DNA of 64,000 nucleotides, taken from assembly GCA_022825135.1 (NCBI GenBank), contig JAJDYN010000002.1, forward strand, positions 1-64,000. The letters are read 5' to 3'. This document shows positions 1-7,166 of the stretch, in pieces; position 1 is the first letter of the stretch, and the number at the start of each line of letters is the position of its first letter. Source of the stretch: Gemmatimonadota bacterium. GTDB taxonomy: Bacteria > Gemmatimonadota > Gemmatimonadetes > Longimicrobiales > Gaopeijiaceae. The notes under the pieces are model-generated. The model was not told where the DNA came from. It did no database searches and saw only the letters and a program-made list of their open reading frames with translations. Made by a program: the position numbers and the translations under genes.

Positions 1-99
1 CTGGAAAATGCCGGTCTTCGGGTCGGGAAACACCCTCACCCGGTTCCGGCCCCATTCTCCGGCGCCGTAGGAGCGCCGACTTCGTTTCGTGCGTGCCAT
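1..99 (-). CDS. Tyrosine-type integrase, N-terminus only (runs off left edge)
   Basis: The minus strand opens with an ATG at 99 behind an AGAGGAA ribosome-binding site and encodes 33 residues before the window ends. The peptide starts MARTKRSRRSYGAGEWGRNR and continues into FPDPKTGIFQ. A basic start followed by 'V-F-x-D-x-K-T-G-x-F' resembles the arm-binding N-terminus of phage or island tyrosine recombinases. The catalytic domain lies outside the window, so the family call is inference from a short stretch. It would fit the accessory genes to its right. Confidence 0.5.
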   Translation of the reverse strand, partial: MARTKRSRRSYGAGEWGRNRVRVFPDPKTGIFQ

Positions 100-210
100 C
101 GTTCGATTCCTCTCGATTGATGGACTGCACGATCTGCGCGACCGAAAGCTCGCGTGGCCGGGGGTTTTCCGCCAGTCGGAGTGTTCAACGACAAGTGGGC
201 CATGAGTCGG

Positions 211-239
211 AGGCGGTTTTCCAGCGAGAGATAAGCATG
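211..239. repeat. Copy 1 of an imperfect ~28-bp repeat
   Basis: The stretch from GGCGGTTTTCCAGC to AAGCATG is closely matched by 1905-1932, where GGCGGTTTTCCAGC recurs and the right end is GAGCATG. The two copies bracket the nuclease gene at 532-1677. They may be leftovers of one mobile element's end or leader. No insertion sequence could be delimited. Confidence 0.45.
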
Positions 240-240
240 G

Positions 241-394
241 AGAGCGGAGCGAACGCCTCGGACCAGGCACCACCGTTGAGGATCTCGACCACCTCGCCCT
301 CGCCACTCCCGGTCTGGACGCCGCCAACACCCTCCAACAAGCCCGCAGCGCACTCTGGCGCGCCGTCGACCAAGCCCGCACCACCGCCCCGTAA
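241..394 (+). pseudogene. C-terminal coding remnant of an unknown gene
   Basis: The reading frame ending at the TAA at 392-394 has strong coding style: GC-rich third positions and a helix-like tail containing VEDLDHLALATPGL, then ALWRAVDQARTTAP. The same frame continues back through the repeat at 211-239, but no start codon or ribosome-binding site is visible. It looks like the 3' end of a gene whose front was lost when this accessory region rearranged. The family is unknown; transposase or integrase tails are possible. Confidence 0.4.
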
Positions 395-465
395 GCGCGC
401 AACGAGACCGGCGGAAGGGCTCCTCCGGACCATCCGGCCCGCGCCCGCCGGTCCCCCCGACTTCC

Positions 466-485
466 GGGGCGGGCGCGCCCGCCCC
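466..485. terminator. 20-bp perfect GC palindrome
   Basis: GGGGCGGGCGCGCCCGCCCC is a perfect 20-bp inverted repeat. It sits between the coding remnant that ends at 394 and the 3' end of the nuclease gene at 532. It could end transcription from both sides, although no T-tract follows. It could also be a protein-binding palindrome. Confidence 0.4.
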
Positions 486-531
486 TCCCATCGGGGGATG
501 ACTTCCATCGAGCGTGATCAGCCCGTCGCTT

Positions 532-1677
532 TCAGAGCGCAGCCAACCGTACTAGCACGTTCTCAAGTCTCTCCACGAGGTCATCAATGTGGTCCGCGGC
601 GTTTCCGTGGCTCACCGTCCAGCCCACGTAGCCCTTGGAGTACGCCTCTTCGGCGTAGGACACCAAGCTTCGATCCGCCCATTGCGCCAGGACCTTCCAG
701 ACCTCCGTGTCCAGTTGATCTTGGTCTTCCGGCTTTCGCGTACCGTAGGTAACACCTTTAAGCCAACTCGCCCATCCGTGGCGGTCGGTGGGCGGGCAAA
801 GCCAAGCGATAGTGGCCGGTTGCGGCCATAGAGAGCACTTGGTCGTGATGGCGACCTGGTGTTGCGCCCATCGAAAGCCCGCGCCCTTCTGCTCAGCTGC
901 ACCCAGCAGCCGGGACGCCGCTTCTCGATGACGATCGTCCCGAAAGGCGGCCAAGAATGACTCTCGCGTCAGTTTCGAGGATTGACCACCCGCACCCCTG
1001 CCCATCGCCTTCGCCGTCCGCCCGATGACGCGGGGAACGAACATCTCCCCCGAACCGCCACGGAAACGCTTGACCTCCACCGCGAGCACCTCGATGTCGC
1101 GCATCTGACCGTTGAGAAACTCCACGACTCGCGCCAACCGATCCGGGATTCGGTCCGCAATGAACAGAAGGCGTAGCCGCTTCGCCGCAAGATTCGTGGA
1201 CACCCTTTCCCAGAACCTGTCGGCGTCCGGCTCGTCGTTGCCCTGCAAGAGTACCGCGAGCACCTCATCGGGATTCCGGTCCTGAGAGCGCGCCGATTTC
1301 TCAAACGCCTGCCGAAGTTCAGCCGCTGTCCAAGTCTCGGAAGCATGCGCCGCGTATTCGAGCATCTGGCCGACGATCTTCCGATGGATGTCCGAGTTGT
1401 CGCGCAGCTTCACCTCAACGAGGGTCGGCCTGGCATCCTGATCGATGATGAGGTGGTCGAGCGACCAACGGGCACCGGCGTCGGAGGTCTCGGCAATCCC
1501 CTTCTCGCGGCCGACCAGGATCCATCGCCGGGCGTCGTCCGGCCGGATCTGCTCTCCGTCGATCAGTTCGGGATGCTCTGCGATCAGTTCTTGAAGGTGG
1601 GACTCGGCGGCGTATGTCTCTTCCTTTACTCCCTCGAATCCTCCCTCCTGACCCCTCATCCATATCCGCTCGGCCAC
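532..1677 (-). CDS. NucS/DUF91-like PD-(D/E)XK nuclease-family protein
   Basis: This 381-residue soluble protein looks like the endonuclease NucS / DUF91-type restriction-endonuclease fold. An N-terminal helical part (ESHLQELIAEHPELI, residues 26-40) precedes a nuclease core with LDHLIIDQDARPTLVEVKL at residues 73-91, giving the D...EVK triad expected of PD-(D/E)XK enzymes. The C-terminal half (from about residue 230) resembles no domain I can name. The first ATG is taken; M7 is an alternative. Accessory flanks (repeat copies on both sides, integrase start upstream) suggest a mobile or defence-related gene. Substrate and role are inference. Confidence 0.6.
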   Translation of the reverse strand: MAERIWMRGQEGGFEGVKEETYAAESHLQELIAEHPELIDGEQIRPDDARRWILVGREKGIAETSDAGARWSLDHLIIDQDARPTLVEVKLRDNSDIHRKIVGQMLEYAAHASETWTAAELRQAFEKSARSQDRNPDEVLAVLLQGNDEPDADRFWERVSTNLAAKRLRLLFIADRIPDRLARVVEFLNGQMRDIEVLAVEVKRFRGGSGEMFVPRVIGRTAKAMGRGAGGQSSKLTRESFLAAFRDDRHREAASRLLGAAEQKGAGFRWAQHQVAITTKCSLWPQPATIAWLCPPTDRHGWASWLKGVTYGTRKPEDQDQLDTEVWKVLAQWADRSLVSYAEEAYSKGYVGWTVSHGNAADHIDDLVERLENVLVRLAAL

Positions 1678-2141
1678 TGCGTGCTCCTTGGTTTTTGGTG
1701 CGCGACAACATGGTAGTCCGGCGCGTTCAACTCGGCCAATTGGGGGAATCCGACTTCACCCCTAACCGCCGAGTCTCGACTCCCACCGGCTAGAGGTAGC
1801 CCTAATGCCCGCTCAAGCGGTTCGAAGCAGCCGGTCTGTCGAGACTCGACTGGGCTGGCCGCGTGCGCCAGCGCCCGTCGGTCGGCAAGTGGCGATTCGC
1901 GGGGGGCGGTTTTCCAGCTGGAGGTGAGCATGATAAACACCGGTTCGTTCATGCTCATGTCCGGGTTGGAAAGGACTGTGCTCGCGCTCCCAGAACGCGA
2001 TCGAGAGGCCGTTGCCGGAGGTCGGTCCGGGACTACGCCGGACGGCTTGGCACAACCGCTCGCAGACGCGGCTTGACGCGGCCCGGGGTGCGGTCCCTTT
2101 TTCCACCGGAAGAGACGCACGGCAATAAGGAAGGAGGCCAC
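1678..2141. other. Gene-free region with repeat copy 2 and small palindromes
   Basis: No convincing coding frame is seen in these ~460 bases. They hold GAGTCTCGACTC at 1771-1782, the palindrome GTCGAGACTCGAC at 1838-1850, and the second copy of the GGCGGTTTTCCAGC repeat at 1905-1932. A strong ribosome-binding site (AAGGAGG) sits at 2131-2137. The layout is what one expects of scarred mobile-element DNA. Confidence 0.45.
1905..1932. repeat. Copy 2 of the imperfect ~28-bp repeat
   Basis: It matches 211-239 in the same orientation, sharing GGCGGTTTTCCAGC and a right end of GAGCATG/AAGCATG. See the entry for copy 1. Confidence 0.45.
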
Positions 2142-2326
2142 ATGCGCAGCCGATCCTTCCACCACGGGCAACCGCGCTGATCGTCCATCTCAGGGGACGC
2201 GAGAAGGCTCTGGAGGCCTTCGGCTGGACCGGACGCCGGGCCGAGTGGATCGCCCTGGCCTGCCTGCACGGCGGCGTCTTCACCCGCGCGCAGTGGACGG
2301 GTTTCCTGCGTTGCCATCCCGAGAAG
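2129..2326 (+). other. Coding N-terminal extension of the next gene, without an in-frame start
   Basis: The frame of the gene at 2327 is open and strongly coding upstream: it reads ALIVHLRGREKALEAFGWTG and then AEWIALACLHGGVF, directly continuous with the downstream protein. This frame has a TAA at 2126 and no ATG, GTG or TTG before 2327. The only well-placed start, ATG at 2142 behind AAGGAGG, lies in another frame and stops after 12 codons at TGA 2178-2180. A single-base indel between about 2145 and 2178 would join the two. I read this as a frameshifted 5' end, or an unusual start. Confidence 0.55.
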
Positions 2327-3115
2327 GTGCGGCGCGCCATCCTCGCGCTCGTCGCGCAGGGCCTGGCCATCGAGGAGGCCCCGGCCGGGGGCATCCACGG
2401 GATCGGCCGCGTGTGCCGGATCCGGGCCCGCAAGGTCTACCGGGCGCTCAGTGCCGAGGAGTTCTTTCGGCGGCGCAGGATCACCTCCCGGGACGTGCTG
2501 ATGCGTCGGCTGCTCTCGCTCGACTACGTCCTCGAGCATCCCCGCCTGCCGTGGCTATCGACCGAGGCCGAGAAGGTGGCCGCCTTCTCGGCGCTCGGCA
2601 TCGAGCGCCGGGTCCTGCCCCAGCGGTCCTACCGCGGCGCGGCCAGGAACATCCGCCGCCACTTTCACCTCGGGCTGCCACTCGCGCTCGATGCCGGGCG
2701 CGCGGTCTTCGTCTACGTCGATCCCGGTCACGCGACCGCGACTTCGCTACGCGCCTGGGGCGCGGCGCACCGGGAGCTATGGGGGTTGCTCCGGGATCGG
2801 GGACACAAGATCGAAGTCGTGGCCGTGGCGCGGGGCTCGGAGGAGACAAGCCGCGCCGACACCGTGCTCGGCAACTGGACGAGAGACCCGCGCCCGTCCA
2901 AGTACGACACGGAGATCGGCCGTAAGATCGAGCGGTTGGAGCATGTCCTCCGCAGCGGGGACGCCAGCCTGATCCGAGAGGTGTGCGGCGACGTCCGGGG
3001 CAGCCTCGTGCGGCTGGTGGAACTCAGGAATCATGCTCAACGAGAGTCCGGTCGGGGGCTGTTGCATCGGGTGAGCGCATGGCAGACGGAGCGGCTCTTG
3101 GGGAGGCTGTTCTGA
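2327..3115 (+). CDS. Conserved hypothetical protein of accessory DNA (5' end probably longer)
   Basis: A soluble, basic protein of at least 262 residues and of unknown function. The conservative start is GTG 2327, but coding sequence clearly extends about 50 codons upstream (see 2129-2326). Visible blocks are RRLLSLDYVLEHPRLPW (about residues 60-76), then a basic stretch, then an alternating hydrophobic and charged C-terminal half with ELWGLLRDRGHKIEVVAVAR (about 146-165). I recall similar proteins on plasmids and islands of Gemmatimonadota and Acidobacteria, but assign no function. If the upstream frame break is real, the gene may be non-functional. Confidence 0.6.
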   Translation: MRRAILALVAQGLAIEEAPAGGIHGIGRVCRIRARKVYRALSAEEFFRRRRITSRDVLMRRLLSLDYVLEHPRLPWLSTEAEKVAAFSALGIERRVLPQRSYRGAARNIRRHFHLGLPLALDAGRAVFVYVDPGHATATSLRAWGAAHRELWGLLRDRGHKIEVVAVARGSEETSRADTVLGNWTRDPRPSKYDTEIGRKIERLEHVLRSGDASLIREVCGDVRGSLVRLVELRNHAQRESGRGLLHRVSAWQTERLLGRLF

Positions 3116-3291
3116 CGGGGAATCCGGACGCCCCGGTGCAGCACGGGCGATGTGTATTTCACTTCGAGGTCGACCGGACACGGAATTGCCGTTCGGACGG
3201 ACACGGGCATCAGCCGTCCAAGTCTCTGGCGGCCTTGCGGTTGAGCCACGGTCTCCCGATTCGCCGATGCTGAACCGGGTCTCGCGGAAGT

Positions 3292-3392
3292 GGACGGGAG
3301 CGACCCCCCTCTTGCGATGCCCAGTGCGGGCATCGTGGAGGGTTGGGATGTGCTCATCCCGGACACCCTCCTCGGAGGGTCGCTCCCGTCCA
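3292..3392. other. Compact multi-hairpin element closed by a 16-bp inverted repeat
   Basis: TGGACGGGAGCGACCC (starting at 3291) pairs perfectly with GGGTCGCTCCCGTCCA at 3377-3392. Inside the closed loop are GATGCCC..GGGCATC, GGGATG-TGCT-CATCCC and ACCCTC-CTCG-GAGGGT. The right arm of the last hairpin overlaps the right arm of the outer stem, so the two pairings compete. Read as RNA it would be a three-way or four-way junction; read as DNA it resembles a miniature inverted-repeat element. No protein is supported here. Confidence 0.55.
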
Positions 3393-3790
3393 TCAATCCT
3401 TGCAGGAAGGCACCGGCCAGTGGCCGTCAGAGGTGCTTGTTCTCGCGGCTCGGATCGGACGGACGGAGCCCAACCTGGGAGCCGGATCCATAGGGGGCTC
3501 GACCCCGGCGGAGGGACGGGCGGAGTCCGTCCCGGAGGCCGGGGGGACCGGCGCCGAAGCGATGGCAACGCCGACCACTCCGCCCGCCGGTCACGACGCA
3601 GGGCTCACCCGCGAGACCGGCGGTCTCGACCGGCGGTGATCGGTGGTCGGCGGGAGAACATCCGGCGACTGGCCGCCTTGGGGGAGTGTTCGGCTCCCTT
3701 GGAAATGGCCGAACTCCCCAACCGCGAACGCTGCCGGAGCGCGGTTTTTCCGGGGGGATCTGAAGGGGGGCGGGAGCCTCGCCAGCCGCG
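3393..3790. other. Gene-free stretch with two further hairpins
   Basis: No credible gene is seen. GGGACGG..CCGTCCC forms a hairpin at 3513-3533 and CGAGACC-GGC-GGTCTCG another at 3612-3628. Both are GC-rich and lack T-tracts. Together with 3292-3392 they make a dense block of secondary structure downstream of two converging genes, so terminator roles are possible. Confidence 0.4.
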
Positions 3791-4125
3791 ACGTTAAACG
3801 TTGCGTGTGCCGGCTTGGACCAGTAACGGGTCCAAAGCCAGCACAGCGAACTGTCCATGTCCTTTCGACAAACAACCGGATCCAGTTCGAGCGGGGAGCG
3901 CCGTGCCAGCACGCGCAGCGGATCGGGTGGCAGAACTGTGTAATCGAGCGTCCAGAGCTCGTAACCCAGTCCCGCCACCTCGATCCGCCCGGACCCGGAC
4001 CGCACACCCGCCACCTCGAACGCCCCATACCGGTCCGAGACCGCCTCGCGCGCTTCCGCGCCGTCTGCAAAGACCGTCACGCGAGCGTACGCCACCGGCT
4101 CAAGATCGACGCTGTCTCGAACCAC
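3427..4125 (-). CDS. Short exported protein with a carboxypeptidase-regulatory-like fold, probably degenerate 3' end
   Basis: Residues from about 1 to 85 (VRDSVDLEPVAYARVTVFA, then SDRYGAFEVAGVRSGSGRIE and GYELWTLDYTVLPPDPLRVL) look like one CarboxypepD_reg / Ig-like plug domain, as found at the start of TonB-receptor-like surface proteins. The same frame extends upstream of the GTG at 4125 through a hydrophobic stretch (TITGFGVTVLALALQQ) directly after the stop of the propeller gene, so a start overlapping that gene is likely. After about 3790 the frame merely translates hairpin DNA. The gene is therefore probably truncated. It is the last member of the minus-strand cluster 6219 to 4188. Confidence 0.45.
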   Translation of the reverse strand: MVRDSVDLEPVAYARVTVFADGAEAREAVSDRYGAFEVAGVRSGSGRIEVAGLGYELWTLDYTVLPPDPLRVLARRSPLELDPVVCRKDMDSSLCWLWTRYWSKPAHATFNVAAGEAPAPLQIPPEKPRSGSVRGWGVRPFPREPNTPPRRPVAGCSPADHRSPPVETAGLAGEPCVVTGGRSGRRCHRFGAGPPGLRDGLRPSLRRGRAPYGSGSQVGLRPSDPSRENKHL

Positions 4126-4187
4126 GCCTCCGACCCTCCGCTGCTGAAGCGCGAGCGCCAGTACCGTAACCCCGAAGCCGGTGATCG

Positions 4188-5366
4188 TCAGTTGTGCTCA
4201 TCCTCGTCGTCGTCACCACCGCCGCCATAGCAACCGTCCTCCCCCGTCATGCCGCAGCCCGGGTCTTTCGAGAGCCGCAGCTTCGCGATCCGCCAGGGCG
4301 GAGAGTGCATATCGAGTAGTAGGTACAGAAACCGTCCTCCGCCCAAGACCTTGGATCCTTCCGGAAGTGGGACATCCTCAAAGAGCTTGATTCCGGTGTG
4401 CGGGTCGTAGACCTCGAGCGACGTGTGCACAACCTGAAACGGAGGCATGGGCCGCTCGTGGTCGAACCGGGCGCGTGTCAGGATCAGGTGCGGACCGACC
4501 ACGTCAATACGATCAATGACGTCGAAGCTCGCGAGAAACTCCCCCAGCGTAGTCCCGTAGTTTCCGAGATTTGCCAGCGCGCCCAGTTCCAATTCGGGAA
4601 TCGGCCGGAACGAGGCGGACGGGGCCCCCAATGTACCAACAGTCTGCCCCGCGCCGTCGATTATCGTGACCGGATACTCCAGCCCGGACATGACAAATGT
4701 CGAAGCACCGCTGACCGCGACCGGAAACCGCGCGAATGAGGCCCAATAGGGCCTTTCCGAAGGAGAGAACGGGAGTTCGTAGCTGCTCCACACCGACTGT
4801 GACGACGCCATCCGGTGAAGGAGTGGTGGATGGCTGACCAGAACTTTGTTAGGGTCTCCCGCGTTCATCCGCACGAGCAGGTCAGTTCCTAACGGGAAGA
4901 GATCGGCGGCACTCGCCGGCAACGCTACCATGGTATCGGGAACCAAGGCACTGGAAAGATAGGTCAGTTGGGACTGGCGGGAACTCGCTACCACAATCCT
5001 GTCTGACGGTGTCTCCGCCACGGCTCTGATCCGGTGGAACTCGAAGGGACCATCTCCGAATCTCCCGAAGGCAGCCGTTAGCCGCCCCACCTCGTCATAG
5101 CTCCGCACCCGCGGCAGGAACCGGTCAGCGATCACATAGCCACCGCCCCGCCGCTCGACGAAGTCCCCGATCTCTGCAATCGAGTCGGAGGGGGCTTCGC
5201 CGAGTTGCATGATACCGTCGACGAGAAACACCTCTTCGAGGGTCGCGGCAACGGGAGCAATTGATGCGGTGGGACGCTCCGCTTCCCTGCAGGCCCAGAG
5301 AAGGAGTGCCGTCAGGAATGCGGCAGAGTTGGACATCAACCGCGATTTACGCTTGTCGGTCGCCAT
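4188..5366 (-). CDS. Six-bladed beta-propeller lipoprotein (NHL/TolB-like)
   Basis: A 392-residue exported protein. Its N-terminus carries a signal peptide ending in a lipobox (ALLLWAC, Cys about residue 26), so it should be lipid-anchored in the cell envelope. The body is a series of blade-like repeats (YVIADRFLPRVRSYDEVGRL, then AFGRFGDGPFEF, VVASSRQSQLTYLSS) typical of six-bladed propellers of the BF3164/NHL type. The C-terminus is an unusual Gly/Asp/Glu-rich tail with two cysteines. It follows the six-cysteine peptide gene by 27 bases on the same strand. In Bacteroidota, propeller lipoproteins of this type sit beside small secreted NVEALA-type peptides; a similar partnership is inferred here. 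Confidence 0.7.
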   Translation of the reverse strand: MATDKRKSRLMSNSAAFLTALLLWACREAERPTASIAPVAATLEEVFLVDGIMQLGEAPSDSIAEIGDFVERRGGGYVIADRFLPRVRSYDEVGRLTAAFGRFGDGPFEFHRIRAVAETPSDRIVVASSRQSQLTYLSSALVPDTMVALPASAADLFPLGTDLLVRMNAGDPNKVLVSHPPLLHRMASSQSVWSSYELPFSPSERPYWASFARFPVAVSGASTFVMSGLEYPVTIIDGAGQTVGTLGAPSASFRPIPELELGALANLGNYGTTLGEFLASFDVIDRIDVVGPHLILTRARFDHERPMPPFQVVHTSLEVYDPHTGIKLFEDVPLPEGSKVLGGGRFLYLLLDMHSPPWRIAKLRLSKDPGCGMTGEDGCYGGGGDDDEDEHN

Positions 5367-5393
5367 GGCTCGTCACATCCTTTTAGGGTGAGA

Positions 5394-5597
5394 CTACGGA
5401 AGGCAGCAGATTTGTGAGGTGGAGTAGCACGGCTCAACCTCGCATCCAGAAGTGTCGTAAGGTATCCAGTGGCAGTACGGATCCGAGTCACAGTCGCTCG
5501 CGCTGACGGGCCCAGCGCTGACGGTGGAACCGACCGCCAACGCGAACGCGAGTGCCAACGCGGCGCCGATACGGATGACTTGTGTGATCTTCTTCAT
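5394..5597 (-). CDS. Small secreted six-cysteine peptide
   Basis: A 67-residue protein starting at ATG 5597, chosen because AAGGAGG lies just upstream; an in-frame extension further upstream lacks such a site. It has a clear Sec signal (MKKITQ then IGAALALAFALAVGSTVSAG) followed by a mature part of about 35 residues with six cysteines, including SDCDSDPYCHW, GCEVEPC and a C-terminal ICCLP. The layout is like NVEALA-type exported peptides of Bacteroidota but with a cysteine pattern of its own. It lies between a CxxC thioredoxin-like protein and a propeller lipoprotein, which suggests an exported, disulfide-bonded or modified peptide. Function is unknown. Confidence 0.7.
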   Translation of the reverse strand: MKKITQVIRIGAALALAFALAVGSTVSAGPVSASDCDSDPYCHWIPYDTSGCEVEPCYSTSQICCLP

Positions 5598-5598
5598 C

Positions 5599-6219
5599 TT
5601 AGTCCTCCTTGGGACCTTGGGGTTGACTGCGGATGACGTTGCTGGCAAGAACCCCGCGTAGGGCTCCGACCTGAGCCTCGAAGCTCCAGCCGCACTCCGA
5701 TGCCGCAGCTCTCGAATCGAACATCAGGATCGTTCCGCTGTGATCCACAAGAGCTTTCGTGTTGGGCAGAATCGGTCCCAGAACTGTCTCTATCTCTTCT
5801 CGAGATCCCGTAGCGATAGTCGTACCGCGTAGTGCTCGATCTGCGTAGCCCGGCACCTCTCCTTCACCAAGCACCAGCAGGTGGCGGCTCACTGAGGAGT
5901 CTTCGGCCAGGGCGTTCCAGATCCCGAAACCACCGGTCAGGCAGTTAGCGCACCGTTCCAGGTCGACGATCCAGAGTAGACGGGCTGCGACGACATCACG
6001 ATCATCATCGGGTATCCCGATGGTTTCGTGAAGGAAGTGTAAGGGGACGCGTAGGCCAACCAGGCGGTCCCGCACCGTGGATCGCTCTGCAAGCGCTGCC
6101 GCGTACTGAAGGGTAGCTCGAAGCTCCCGATTGATCCCGATCGTCCTCCAGGCCCACAGGGAACCCACCATGAGTAGGACGGCAACCACAAGATCCCAAG
6201 CCCGCTTATTCCGCATCAT
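5599..6219 (-). CDS. Membrane-anchored thioredoxin-like protein with CANC motif
   Basis: A 206-residue protein with one N-terminal membrane segment (DLVVAVLLMVGSLWAW, residues 9-24) and an extracytoplasmic domain. The domain has a thioredoxin-type strand ending in a redox-like pair: LLWIVDLERCANC, with cysteines at 90 and 93. The rest resembles the TlpA/redoxin fold (KALVDHSGTILMFDS near the C-terminus). Start ATG 6219 is preceded by GGAGAGATT and overlaps the stop of a 36-codon frame. It ends one base before the six-cysteine peptide gene starts, so the two are surely co-transcribed. Oxidising, reducing or isomerising that peptide is the obvious inferred job. Confidence 0.65.
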   Translation of the reverse strand: MMRNKRAWDLVVAVLLMVGSLWAWRTIGINRELRATLQYAAALAERSTVRDRLVGLRVPLHFLHETIGIPDDDRDVVAARLLWIVDLERCANCLTGGFGIWNALAEDSSVSRHLLVLGEGEVPGYADRALRGTTIATGSREEIETVLGPILPNTKALVDHSGTILMFDSRAAASECGWSFEAQVGALRGVLASNVIRSQPQGPKED

Positions 6220-6326
6220 GGAATCTCTCCTGAACCTGAAACCGTCATGCCTGTTCTCTTCGCCAAGGTGCCTCCGGGGGAAGGCGGCCGCTGGAGTCCT
6301 CTGGGATCGGAGGTGGCGTGCTGCAT
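6216..6326 (-). CDS. 36-codon small ORF, possible leader peptide
   Basis: An ATG at 6326 sits 9 bases behind a near-perfect Shine-Dalgarno sequence (AAGGAGG). The frame runs 36 codons to a TGA that overlaps the ATG of the CxxC thioredoxin-like gene, the usual geometry of translational coupling. The product starts MQHATSDPRGLQRPP and ends TVSGSGEIP, without a signal peptide or cysteines. It may be a translated leader that governs the peptide operon, or chance. The ribosome-binding site is better than those of many genes here. Confidence 0.4.
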   Translation of the reverse strand: MQHATSDPRGLQRPPSPGGTLAKRTGMTVSGSGEIP

Positions 6327-6414
6327 CGTGTTGCACCTCCTTCCCATGGCCTTCGACGGGACCGTCGTCCCGACGACTCGAAACAAAGATGCGGGGTGCC
6401 GCGACCCGACGTTA

Positions 6415-6474
6415 GCGGGAAACTCCCGCATTGCTGACGGGAGAATCCCTCAATTCCCGGGACGGGAAAATCCC
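6415..6474. promoter_or_regulatory. Cluster of CGGGARAATCCC-like operator motifs (downstream side of the two-component pair)
   Basis: Between the response-regulator stop and the peptide operon lie GCGGGA-AAC-TCCCGC at 6415-6429, ACGGGAGAATCCC at 6437-6449 and ACGGGAAAATCCC at 6462-6474. The last two share the same core 25 bases apart. Similar motifs lie upstream of the histidine kinase at 8358-8417. Position and repetition suggest binding sites of the neighbouring LuxR-type regulator; this is inference. Confidence 0.5.
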
Positions 6475-6509
6475 CCCAGAGCTTTCCGCGATCCGCCGGC
6501 TGTGCCGCG

Positions 6510-7166
6510 CTACTCCTCTTCGCCGCGGCGCAACAGCCCGCTTTCGAGGGCGAACCGAACGATGTCGGTGCGGCCGGTCAGGCCCAGCTTTCGCCGCGCG
6601 CGCGCCAGATACCCCTCGACCGTCTTCGGACTGACGACCATCCTCTCGGCCGCCTCCCGGGCGGTGAACCCGCTGGCGCACAGCTCGACCGCCGTACGTT
6701 CCCGCGCCGACAGGGCGTCCAGTCCGGGCGTCTCCCGGACGCGGCTGCGCTGTCTGCGAGCGAGAAGCGCGGCGGCACGGCGCGGAAGGTAGGAGTGCCC
6801 TCGGGCTAGTGCCTCGATCGCCACGATGAGGTCCGTATCGGCCACCGACTTGTTGAGATAGCCCGCCGCCCCGGCATCGAGCGCCCGCGCAAGCTGATCC
6901 TCCTCATCGTGCACGGTCAGGACCAGGACTCTGGTGTCGAGGTGGAGGGCCGTGATTTGGCGGGTGGCTCGGATGCCGTCCATGCCGGGCATCGCCAGAT
7001 CCATGATGACGACATCGGGTTCCAGCCGCGTTGCCTCGGCCACGCCCTCCTCGCCCGAGGATGCCTCGCCGACGACCTCGATCGGGCCGGTGGATTCCAG
7101 CAGCGCCCGGAGTCCGGCGCGCACGACGTTGTGATCGTCGATCAGCAGCACGCGGATCTTCTTCAA
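6510..7166 (-). CDS. LuxR/NarL-family response regulator
   Basis: A 218-residue two-domain regulator. The receiver domain (residues 1-120) shows the acidic pocket IDDHN and the phosphoacceptor in VVIMDLAMPGMDG (Asp56). The C-terminal LuxR helix-turn-helix spans about residues 150-205 (LSARERTAVELCASGFTARE, then SPKTVEGYLARARRKLG). Its ATG overlaps the 3' end of the kinase gene by four bases, so the pair is translationally coupled. Repeated CGGGARAATCC-like motifs on both sides of the pair are candidate targets, which would mean autoregulation plus control of the adjacent peptide operon. Confidence 0.9.
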   Translation of the reverse strand: MKKIRVLLIDDHNVVRAGLRALLESTGPIEVVGEASSGEEGVAEATRLEPDVVIMDLAMPGMDGIRATRQITALHLDTRVLVLTVHDEEDQLARALDAGAAGYLNKSVADTDLIVAIEALARGHSYLPRRAAALLARRQRSRVRETPGLDALSARERTAVELCASGFTAREAAERMVVSPKTVEGYLARARRKLGLTGRTDIVRFALESGLLRRGEEE

